Below, one piece after another: positions 21,883-28,209 of a stretch of 30,308 nt of DNA (the stretch's first letter is position 1; each line of letters opens with the position of its first letter). This DNA comes from a virus. The translations under genes and the position numbers were made by a program. A model generated the notes under the pieces. The model was given only the letters and a program-made list of their open reading frames with translations. It ran no database searches and had not been told where the DNA came from. The stretch spans positions 1 through 30,308 of the IMG/VR virus record IMGVR_UViG_3300031629_000045; one strand, written 5' to 3'.

Positions 21883-22975
21883 CATATTTCTTATAGGTTC
21901 GGTTAACGCCGAATCTATAGGAGGTATTACTGAACAGAATGGAGTTGCATCACTGGTTAGAAGTGGTGGTGAAGAGATTACAGTATCGGGTTCTTCGGTA
22001 CCCAATATAGAATTAAATGATACTGCCGTTACTGGTAATGGTAGAATGCTGATTGAGTTCTTAGATGAAGAAGAGCTGTCTATTATAGAACACACTCGTA
22101 TCTACATAGATAAAGCATATTATGATCCAGACCCATCTAAATCTAAGATGGCAATTCGTATGGTACAGGGAACTGCTAGGTTTACCTCAGGCCGTGGGAA
22201 AAGAATTAAAAAATCCAATGTGCAATTATCAACACCAACTGCTGAGATAGCTATACTCGGTACTGACTTTACTACAACCATTGATGAGATAGGTCAATCA
22301 CTTATTATTTTACTACCAGATGAAAAGACTGGTTTGTCTTCAGGTAAAATTATCATAAGCAATGCTGGTGGTACTGTAACCCTAGAAGAAGCATATCAAG
22401 CATCTATTATATCATCATACGACCGTGCTCCTAGCTCACCCGTAATACTATCTGGTATTGACACTAGTATGATCAGTAATATATTCATTGTTTCAGAGCC
22501 TAAAGAGATTAAAGCAGTGAAACAACAAGAAGGTATTATAGCAGATAAAGATTCTGGTAATATACTTGACGTTGACTTCTTAGAATTTAATGAGTTAGAA
22601 AAAGATTACCTAGAATATGATGATTTGGAATTTAGTGAGCTAGATATTGATTACTTGGATGTTGATTTTCTACAAGACGTATTAGATGTTCTCCAAGAAT
22701 TAGATAAGGAAACCGGTTTAGATAGAAGTGCTTTAAAAAATAATATAGACCTTAGGGGAACTAAAATTGGATTCGATACAGATACTCAATACAACAGTAT
22801 AATTGATAAGGGTGCTAATACCGTAAAATTCTTTAGGAATGTTGATGGAGTTATAAGTATAAGTATGTTACTTTCACAATCTGCTACGATTAGAACAGTA
22901 TCAAGTCAAAAAGAATCAGCAATAATATTAGGAGATGGTCAGGGTATTATAATTAATATCACACAGATACAATGA
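21812..22975 (+). CDS. FecR-domain protein with an acidic pentad repeat
   Basis: The product has 387 residues with a signal peptide (LTLTSIFLIGSVNA, cleaved near residue 33), although its start lies 71 bases inside the preceding gene. A FecR domain follows (NGVASLVRSGGEEITV, GNGRMLIEFLDEEELSI, VQGTARFTSG, STPTAEIAILGTDF). Residues ~253-292 form eight pentads each led by Leu (LDVDF-LEFNE-LEKDY-LEYDD). The C-terminus (SQKESAIILGDGQGIIINITQIQ region) is beta-rich and ends like a curlin repeat. FecR domains sense or scaffold at the cell envelope and commonly neighbour CHASE2 cyclases in bacteria. The role here is inferred. Confidence 0.75.
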   Translation: MQYLMRHSIQHIPTLILYSLTLTSIFLIGSVNAESIGGITEQNGVASLVRSGGEEITVSGSSVPNIELNDTAVTGNGRMLIEFLDEEELSIIEHTRIYIDKAYYDPDPSKSKMAIRMVQGTARFTSGRGKRIKKSNVQLSTPTAEIAILGTDFTTTIDEIGQSLIILLPDEKTGLSSGKIIISNAGGTVTLEEAYQASIISSYDRAPSSPVILSGIDTSMISNIFIVSEPKEIKAVKQQEGIIADKDSGNILDVDFLEFNELEKDYLEYDDLEFSELDIDYLDVDFLQDVLDVLQELDKETGLDRSALKNNIDLRGTKIGFDTDTQYNSIIDKGANTVKFFRNVDGVISISMLLSQSATIRTVSSQKESAIILGDGQGIIINITQIQ

Positions 22976-23748
22976 TGAACAGATTTTTAAATTGCACAGC
23001 AATATCGTTTTGGGTTGCTTATCTTATAGTATCATGTCAACCAGCCAATGGTGATAATGAGATATATGTAACTCAGACTGGTGATAACCTTATGTTAGGA
23101 TACCGACAAGAAGGTGATAACAATATGATAGATATAGTATTAGACGGGTATCAATTGGATACAGATATCCTACAAGAAGGTAATAGAAACGAAATACTTA
23201 AAAAATCTCAGGGCATTAGTGGCGACTATAACCAAGTAGTAGTAGAACAATGGAATAACACTAATAGTACTGACGTAAATAAAATATGGATTGATATTGA
23301 TGGGGATAATAATGCTGTTGATGTAGGTCAAGGGTGTAAATTCTATTACTCTAATAGCACAGAATGCAGCAGAGATACCCACGAAGATGCAGGCCATAAT
23401 ATGGAAATCAATATTGATGGTAGTAATAATGGAATACGTGGTGGACAAAAGTCGGGTAGTGCTAATCCAGACCACGATTTACTAATAGATATTAATAGTG
23501 ATAATAACTCTGTGTTCTTTACACAAGCGGGATCGGGCTCTAAAGATTTAGATTTAACTATTAATAATGATGGCAACGCGGTAAGTATCCATCAACATTA
23601 CGGTTCTCATAATGCCACAGTAACTCTTGATGGCACATCACCTACTAGCTTAAGTTTAATACAGGCAGGCGGCCCAAGTAAGAGTTATAACTTAATACAG
23701 AACTGTCTTACTATAGGTGGTTGCTCTGTGTCGGTTACACAAAACTAA
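22972..23748 (+). CDS. Second curlin-like repeat protein, possibly a lipidated nucleator
   Basis: The product has 258 residues. The signal region contains IVSCQ (Cys22), a plausible lipobox; a signal-peptidase I site after PANG is the alternative. The mature start NEIYVTQTGDN mirrors the other curlin-like protein (NEIFIEQSGNN). G-D-x-N turns with Gln follow about every 20 residues (GDNNMIDI, GNRNEILKKSQG, GDYNQVVVEQ, GDNNAVDVGQG, GSNNGIRGGQ, SDNNSVFFTQAG, DGNAVSIHQ), and it ends SVSVTQN. The Gln/Asn ladder is clearer than in the first protein. Lipidation would make it analogous to the CsgB nucleator. It overlaps the FecR gene by four bases. Confidence 0.78.
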   Translation: MMNRFLNCTAISFWVAYLIVSCQPANGDNEIYVTQTGDNLMLGYRQEGDNNMIDIVLDGYQLDTDILQEGNRNEILKKSQGISGDYNQVVVEQWNNTNSTDVNKIWIDIDGDNNAVDVGQGCKFYYSNSTECSRDTHEDAGHNMEINIDGSNNGIRGGQKSGSANPDHDLLIDINSDNNSVFFTQAGSGSKDLDLTINNDGNAVSIHQHYGSHNATVTLDGTSPTSLSLIQAGGPSKSYNLIQNCLTIGGCSVSVTQN

Positions 23749-25562
23749 TGTATGACTGGAAAGTAGTATTACTCACTATAGCATTATTAGTAACAGTAAG
23801 AGTTATGAATCCAAAATTAGTCGAACAGTTTCGGTTAAACTACTTTGATTCTCTACAATCATATCAAGAACCAATTAAATCAGATAACATAGTCATAGTA
23901 GATATAGACGAAAAGTCATTAGATAGGTTTGGTCAATTTCCATTTAGTAGGGACTTATATGCAGATTGGTTAAATCAATCTCCAGAAAATAATGCTTATG
24001 TGTTTAATATGGGATTCACCGAGGATGATAGGTTCGGCAAAGATCACGAATTAGCTATAGCCATGGCAGAAAGAGATGTTATATTATCATCGTTCGTTAG
24101 TAGTAAACCCCAAGGAGAAAAACCTAGTAGGGGATTCGGGAAACTAGGTAAAGGTGATCCAACCGATTGGTTGTATGCTTATCCCGGAATGAGAAACCCT
24201 GTTGTTGCCGAGGATGCTGACGGAGTTGGAACGGTATCGGTTGCTCCCTCAGTAGATGGTATAGTGAGAGAATCACCTTTAGCAATAATGGCTAACGGTC
24301 ATCTATATCCTTCAGTCGCATTAGAGATACTACGAGTGTGGGAGTTTCAGCCTAACCTAGCAATTAAGATTAAAGAAGCGGGTGTTGAGTGGGTAAGAAT
24401 GGGTACTCTGCCACCAATGTATACAACACCGAACTCTAATGTTCAAATAGCATACTGGAACAAATATGAACGTATATCATTTGGAGACCCACTACCGGAT
24501 GAAAAGATAATCATTCTAGGATTGAGTGCAGGTGGATTAGTCAACCCAGTCCCGACTCCGACTGGTGCTATGTTACCACACGACATTCAAGCACATCTAA
24601 TATCTACTGTAGTGAACGGTATCCAAATTCAAAGACCATGGTACGCCGAGCAGATTGAAATTCTGTTGATTATAGTACTATCATTAATAATATTACTTAT
24701 TGTATATCAAACTCCAACTTATATGTCTGCTTGTATATCACTGGGTTTAATGGGTGGGGCAATGTATGCAGGTTATCATTTTTGGATGGCTGAACTTTTA
24801 CTGCTTGATGTTTTATTCCCTACAGTAGCGGCCTTTGTCGTATTCACTCATGCTACATTTAATAGATTCTATGTCACATACAAGTTAAAAGAATTGATTA
24901 AAGGCCAATTTGGCACATACCTATCACCAGATATGGTCTATATGTTACAGAAAGATCCCTCACTATTAGCACTCGGTGGTGAAAGAAAGGAGATGTCATT
25001 CTTGTTTATGGACATTTGTGGGTTCACTCCCATCAGCGAATACTATAAGAACAAAGACGACCCCGAAGGATTGGTGCTATTGGTTAATGAATTCTTAGAT
25101 GCTATGACTAAAATCATACTAAACAACGGTGGTACTATAGACAAATATATGGGCGACTGTGTTATGGCGTTCTGGAATGCTCCAATAGCATGCGATAACC
25201 ATGCAGAGATGGCAGTTAAATCATCAATAGAGATAGAGGCAAAGACGAATGAACTTAAAACGATATACCAAGAGAGGGGACTTCCAGATATTAATGTAGG
25301 TACTGGTGTTAATACGGGTGATTGTATTGTTGGGAATATGGGCAGTGAGTCGAGATTTGATTACTCTGTTATAGGAGATGCTGTTAACCTTGCAGCAAGA
25401 CTAGAGGCTACCGCCGCTAGGGGTGAGTACGTAGAGTACAAAACAATCATATCCTCTTTCACTAGAGACCAACTTCCAGAGAGCTATATATGCGAAGAGA
25501 TTGGTAATATCAAGGTAAAAGGTAAAGATGAACTTATAACCATATATGCTCCTAGGTTATAA
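23748..25562 (+). CDS. CHASE2-class III adenylate cyclase
   Basis: The product is 604 residues from ATG 23748 (TAATG overlap with the previous stop). Residues 5-20 are a membrane anchor, ~45-290 an extracytoplasmic CHASE2 domain (VIVDIDEKSLDRFGQFPFSR; GVGTVSVAPSVDGIVR), ~303-370 three membrane helices, and ~410-600 the cyclase. All catalytic residues are present: metal Asp422 (FMDICGFT) and Asp470 (GD), purine-selecting Lys466 (IDKYMGD) and Asp538 (FDYSVIGD), Asn547 and Arg551 (NLAAR). The Lys/Asp pair points to ATP rather than GTP. It should sense something outside the inner membrane and make cAMP. As the last gene of the curli-like operon, it may signal the envelope or amyloid state. Confidence 0.93.
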   Translation: MYDWKVVLLTIALLVTVRVMNPKLVEQFRLNYFDSLQSYQEPIKSDNIVIVDIDEKSLDRFGQFPFSRDLYADWLNQSPENNAYVFNMGFTEDDRFGKDHELAIAMAERDVILSSFVSSKPQGEKPSRGFGKLGKGDPTDWLYAYPGMRNPVVAEDADGVGTVSVAPSVDGIVRESPLAIMANGHLYPSVALEILRVWEFQPNLAIKIKEAGVEWVRMGTLPPMYTTPNSNVQIAYWNKYERISFGDPLPDEKIIILGLSAGGLVNPVPTPTGAMLPHDIQAHLISTVVNGIQIQRPWYAEQIEILLIIVLSLIILLIVYQTPTYMSACISLGLMGGAMYAGYHFWMAELLLLDVLFPTVAAFVVFTHATFNRFYVTYKLKELIKGQFGTYLSPDMVYMLQKDPSLLALGGERKEMSFLFMDICGFTPISEYYKNKDDPEGLVLLVNEFLDAMTKIILNNGGTIDKYMGDCVMAFWNAPIACDNHAEMAVKSSIEIEAKTNELKTIYQERGLPDINVGTGVNTGDCIVGNMGSESRFDYSVIGDAVNLAARLEATAARGEYVEYKTIISSFTRDQLPESYICEEIGNIKVKGKDELITIYAPRL

Positions 25563-25591
25563 TATTATTCCAAAATGTTCTAAGAAAGGTG

Positions 25592-25620
25592 TTGACCAAA
25601 GGCGTATATAGTAGTATAAT
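25592..25620 (+). promoter_or_regulatory. Sigma70-like promoter
   Basis: TTGACC (25592-25597), 17 bases, TATAAT (25615-25620) with GTAG before the -10. It lies in the gap after the cyclase gene and drives the gene at 25652. Confidence 0.88.
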
Positions 25621-25651
25621 ATATACATATTAACCGATCAGAGAGAAGAAC

Positions 25652-25939
25652 ATGGGATACTATACTTACACAGAGAAACCTATCGGAAACTTCATTGAGA
25701 AGGACTGCGGTAACAACTTTGAATATAGTCTGAACGAAGAGCAGGACGCCTACTCTCTTAGCTTGATAGAAAATTACCCCCACAAGGTATGGGTTGGTGG
25801 TGAACGAATCGGCGGAGACACCGGGTGGCGGTATGCTAACGTCAAGAAAACAGTGGCCTATGTGATTGTAGATGAAGATGAAGGCGGCCCGATACTGGAG
25901 CGTTGGTTCTTAAAAAAGAATGATGCATACGCAATATAG
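25652..25939 (+). CDS. Small unknown protein
   Basis: The product has 95 residues, acidic, with Tyr- and Trp-rich segments (MGYYTYTEKPIGNF, PHKVWVGGERIGGDTGWRY) and a predicted mixed alpha/beta fold. It has a GAGAGAAG stretch ahead of the ATG and its own promoters before and after, a pattern of singly expressed early genes. No signal peptide and no family recognised. Confidence 0.7.
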   Translation: MGYYTYTEKPIGNFIEKDCGNNFEYSLNEEQDAYSLSLIENYPHKVWVGGERIGGDTGWRYANVKKTVAYVIVDEDEGGPILERWFLKKNDAYAI

Positions 25940-25941
25940 TG

Positions 25942-25970
25942 TTGACACTGGCGTTCGTTAGTAGTATAAT
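25942..25970 (+). promoter_or_regulatory. Sigma70-like promoter
   Basis: TTGACA (25942-25947), 17 bases, TATAAT (25965-25970) with TAG before the -10. It drives the genes at 26003 and 26229. The -35 lies two bases after the preceding stop codon. Confidence 0.9.
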
Positions 25971-26002
25971 AGTTAAACTTTAAACAGTTAGGAGATTTAC
26001 AA

Positions 26003-26215
26003 GTGATAGTATTTATTGGTGATTTTGTTCGACTAAACGACACAGACAACTGGCTCGAAGTTACTGACATTGAGCCGTATGATATTTGTGTACTGCAAAA
26101 CGGTATCCGAGTATGTGCATCAGACGAATATATTGCAGAAGCTAAGAGCAGTAACGAGTTTATGCAAATCAAGACAAACAATACTGGATCCAGGCCATGG
26201 CCGCGTGGCCACTAA
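26003..26215 (+). CDS. Small unknown protein with a GTG start
   Basis: The product has 70 residues. GTG at 26003 is chosen as the start because AGGAG lies about eight bases upstream and the frame begins MIVFIGDFVRLND. The first 50 residues look like a small SH3-like beta barrel (GDFVRLNDTDNWLEVTDIE, VLQNGIRVCASDEYI). It precedes the metalloprotease gene by 13 bases and is probably co-transcribed with it. Function unknown. Confidence 0.65.
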   Translation: MIVFIGDFVRLNDTDNWLEVTDIEPYDICVLQNGIRVCASDEYIAEAKSSNEFMQIKTNNTGSRPWPRGH

Positions 26216-26228
26216 CAAGGAAAAGACT

Positions 26229-26663
26229 ATGCCCATGTTGATTATAACCGGTCAGATAAAAGGAAAGGCTTCCGGACTTATAGACTTGTATGTATACAAC
26301 CTATGTAAGGAATTGGGTATAAACCGGATGCATCGAAAACTCATTGAACTCAACTTTGTTACAGACTTAGAAGGCCTGATTGGTGATGCTTGGGTTGATG
26401 AAAAAGAAGGATTTGCTCAGATCAATATTGCACGTAAATGCGAAGATGAGAAATTGGATTATGCTGATATGATGGAGACTCTAGCTCATGAAATGGTTCA
26501 TGTGAAACAGTTCTTCCGAAAAGAATTAGATGTATCTAGCGCGAATAGTGTATGGAAGTGGAAAGGCCGCAACGCTGGTGGTTACAAGTATGAGAACCAA
26601 CCATGGGAACTCGAGGCATACCGTAGACAGGCTGACTTATACCAAAAATGTTGGCCCTTATAA
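26229..26663 (+). CDS. SprT-like zinc metalloprotease
   Basis: The product is 144 residues from ATG 26229, which has AAGGA six bases upstream; a longer frame overlapping the previous gene reads as non-protein. The zincin motif is HEMVH (87-91, catalytic Glu88) in TLAHEMVHVKQFF, and a likely third ligand lies in ENQPWELEAYRRQ. The size and motif spacing suit the SprT/Spartan-like or related phage zincin families, which cut DNA-bound proteins or act in stress. The substrate here is unknown. Confidence 0.8.
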   Translation: MPMLIITGQIKGKASGLIDLYVYNLCKELGINRMHRKLIELNFVTDLEGLIGDAWVDEKEGFAQINIARKCEDEKLDYADMMETLAHEMVHVKQFFRKELDVSSANSVWKWKGRNAGGYKYENQPWELEAYRRQADLYQKCWPL

Positions 26664-26694
26664 CTAAATGTTCTAAAAATAAATGAAGAACGTG

Positions 26695-26723
26695 TTGACA
26701 CAAGGTATGAGCTGTAGTATAAT
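26695..26723 (+). promoter_or_regulatory. Sigma70-like promoter
   Basis: TTGACA (26695-26700), 17 bases, TATAAT (26718-26723) with GTAG before the -10. The upstream AAAATAAATGAA stretch is shared with the promoter at 13591 and may be an UP element. It drives the set 26761-27530. Confidence 0.92.
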
Positions 26724-26760
26724 ATACCCATATTAAGAAATAAAGATAAGGAATTAAATT

Positions 26761-26973
26761 ATGAAGATTTATATGAACGTACTAAAGGGTATTATCGTGG
26801 GAATTATTGTAGGAGTTGCAGCAATTTCTGCAATATCATTTGCAACTGACATTCCAGAAGTTCATACAAGTTACTCATCTGGTGAGTGTGTTAAGGTGGT
26901 TAACTTTATCGAGTCTGACAAGTATACTTGCGAGAACTTTCCACACCGTTATAACCGAGTATGGGTCAAATAG
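26761..26973 (+). CDS. Small conserved exported or anchored phage protein
   Basis: The product has 70 residues. A membrane helix or signal (GIIVGIIVGVAAISAISFA) is followed by a ~40-residue extracytoplasmic part with the pattern SSGECVKVVNF..KYTCENFPHRYNRVWVK, which I recall from small proteins of cyanophages and other marine T4-like phages. Its two cysteines could form a disulphide in the periplasm. AAGGA lies ahead of the ATG. Function unknown; superinfection exclusion is one possibility. Confidence 0.75.
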   Translation: MKIYMNVLKGIIVGIIVGVAAISAISFATDIPEVHTSYSSGECVKVVNFIESDKYTCENFPHRYNRVWVK

Positions 26974-27291
26974 ATGATTAGAATTCTTAAAGAAGTAACC
27001 GACTGGGGTACCGATGATGTTTCTAATGGTACTTACTATGTAAACGAACAAGGTCAATTAGTTGCTTATATGCCCAAAGGTGGTGCTTATAAAGAATTCA
27101 CTAAACCAATGAAACAGTTTTCTACATCACGTAGGAAGTTCAAAGAGCTAGGAACCATTGATGATGAAGACTGCGGCACACCAGTAAAAGGTTCTAAGGG
27201 TAACACATACTATGTTAAAGATGAGAAGTGTTCATGTCCTGGTTTTAAATTCCGACATAAATGCAAACACATATTAGAGGCCGCTGCATGA
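26974..27291 (+). CDS. Protein with a C-terminal SWIM-type zinc finger
   Basis: The product has 105 residues. Residues 70-100 carry a SWIM-like finger: Cys86, Cys88, Cys97 and His99 in the order C-x-C-x8-C-x-H (EKCSCPGFKFRHKCKHI), preceded by GSKGNTYYV, the usual beta strand. The N-terminal 60 residues are of unknown fold (YYVNEQGQLVAYMPKGG). SWIM fingers bind DNA or protein. It begins directly after the previous stop and overlaps the next gene (ATGA). Confidence 0.78.
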   Translation: MIRILKEVTDWGTDDVSNGTYYVNEQGQLVAYMPKGGAYKEFTKPMKQFSTSRRKFKELGTIDDEDCGTPVKGSKGNTYYVKDEKCSCPGFKFRHKCKHILEAAA

Positions 27292-27530
27292 ACACCAGTT
27301 TATCTTATTGCGATTATATTGCTCATACCGTGGTTAAACCTGCACTGAATGAAGATGTTGAAGACCGTGACGGCCCTTTATCTACGGTAAGTAAAATAGG
27401 CAATGATCTAGCTAAAGACGGTTGGGTCCTGAAGACCACTAAGAGAACTATTGATGTAACCGATGTAAATGGCAGAGAGTATAGAATTACTATTGAAGAT
27501 ATCACAAAAATAATTTCAGAAAAGTGTTGA
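27288..27530 (+). CDS. Small unknown protein
   Basis: The product is 80 residues from the ATG at 27288, which overlaps the previous stop (ATGA) and has AGAGG upstream; the longer frame from 27261 is less likely. It is of mixed character, with KIGNDLAKDGWVLKTTKRTIDV and a beta-rich end (GREYRITIEDITKII). The final codons and stop overlap the next promoter -35. No family recognised. Confidence 0.65.
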   Translation: MNTSLSYCDYIAHTVVKPALNEDVEDRDGPLSTVSKIGNDLAKDGWVLKTTKRTIDVTDVNGREYRITIEDITKIISEKC

Positions 27531-27555
27531 CAAACTGGTAGAACCATAGTATAAT
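27527..27555 (+). promoter_or_regulatory. Sigma70-like promoter overlapping a stop codon
   Basis: TTGACA (27527-27532), 17 bases, TATAAT (27550-27555). The stop TGA (27528-27530) of the preceding gene lies within the -35 box. The core is nearly identical to the promoter at 13591. Confidence 0.92.
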
Positions 27556-27586
27556 ATACCCATACTAAATAATAAGGATTTAAATT

Positions 27587-27865
27587 ATGAATAGAATTGA
27601 AATGATCAAAGCGGCCGCTGAGAAGGGTGAAATTAGAAAAGCAATTGGAAATGTTGCTATCAGAAAGAAGTCTATCAAAGAAGAAATGAAGCTTCACAAG
27701 AAATTGACCAGGTCAATGAAAAAAGCTGGCCATCAAGCCCCATCAAGTTTGGAAGCATTTAGGCCAGAGGTTATGTACTACTCTGACAAAGAAACCCAAG
27801 ACTTTATTGCGGGTAGTTCCATAATGGAAACATATGAAGCTATGAGAAGTCAAGACGACTATTAA
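27587..27865 (+). CDS. Small basic unknown protein
   Basis: The product has 92 residues. The N-terminal half is a long Lys/Arg/Glu helix (IKKSIKEEMKLHKKLTRS region) and the C-terminal half is more acidic (SDKETQDFIAGSSIMETYEAM). It has AAGGA ahead of the ATG and its own promoter. No motif or family recognised. Confidence 0.7.
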   Translation: MNRIEMIKAAAEKGEIRKAIGNVAIRKKSIKEEMKLHKKLTRSMKKAGHQAPSSLEAFRPEVMYYSDKETQDFIAGSSIMETYEAMRSQDDY

Positions 27866-27894
27866 GAGAACACCAAAGAAAGATGGAGAATAAC

Positions 27895-28110
27895 ATGAAG
27901 TCTACCTATATGGAAGTATCTTCCTATCAAGAAAAAAATCTCAAAGCAACTGTTTTGAGGACGTCAGGCCTAACAAAGAATTACTATGGATGTAAGTTTT
28001 ACATAGATGATAGCTCTTTAGGTATTGAATGGTACGAAAATAAGAACGTACGGTACGCAGAAGATGCCGCAGAGAATTACGTACTTGGTGTAAAGAAATA
28101 TCCAGCCTAA
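27895..28110 (+). CDS. Small unknown protein
   Basis: The product is 71 residues from ATG 27895, which is six bases after GGAG; an in-frame ATG at 27883 has no ribosome-binding site. The sequence suggests a small alpha/beta fold (NLKATVLRTSGLTKNYYG, GIEWYENKNVRYAEDAAENY). It is co-transcribed with the preceding gene and followed by a hairpin. No family recognised. Confidence 0.65.
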   Translation: MKSTYMEVSSYQEKNLKATVLRTSGLTKNYYGCKFYIDDSSLGIEWYENKNVRYAEDAAENYVLGVKKYPA

Positions 28111-28115
28111 GTTCA

Positions 28116-28158
28116 GTTAACCCCCTGATGATGAGTTTCTGCTCCTAGGGGGGTTGAC
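28116..28158 (+). terminator. Hairpin overlapping the next promoter -35 box
   Basis: GTTAACCCCC (28116-28125) can pair with GGGGGTTGAC (28149-28158), with one G-T wobble, around a 23-base loop. It sits six bases after a stop codon, as a terminator would, but has no T-run. Its right arm contains TTGAC of the next promoter. It may be an operator, a weak terminator or both. Confidence 0.5.
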
Positions 28159-28182
28159 ACATCAATAAAAATGTAGTATAAT
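28154..28182 (+). promoter_or_regulatory. Sigma70-like promoter
   Basis: TTGACA (28154-28159), 17 bases, TATAAT (28177-28182) with GTAG before the -10. It drives the gene at 28210 and probably gp33, dsbA and gp59 beyond it. Confidence 0.92.
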
Positions 28183-28209
28183 ATACACATACTACATACG
28201 GAGTAAGTT

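Noticed and set aside
28121-28150. CTGATGA in the hairpin loop, like a hammerhead ribozyme core
   Set aside because: No GAAA follows a second stem and there is no suitable NUH cleavage site, so the core cannot be completed.
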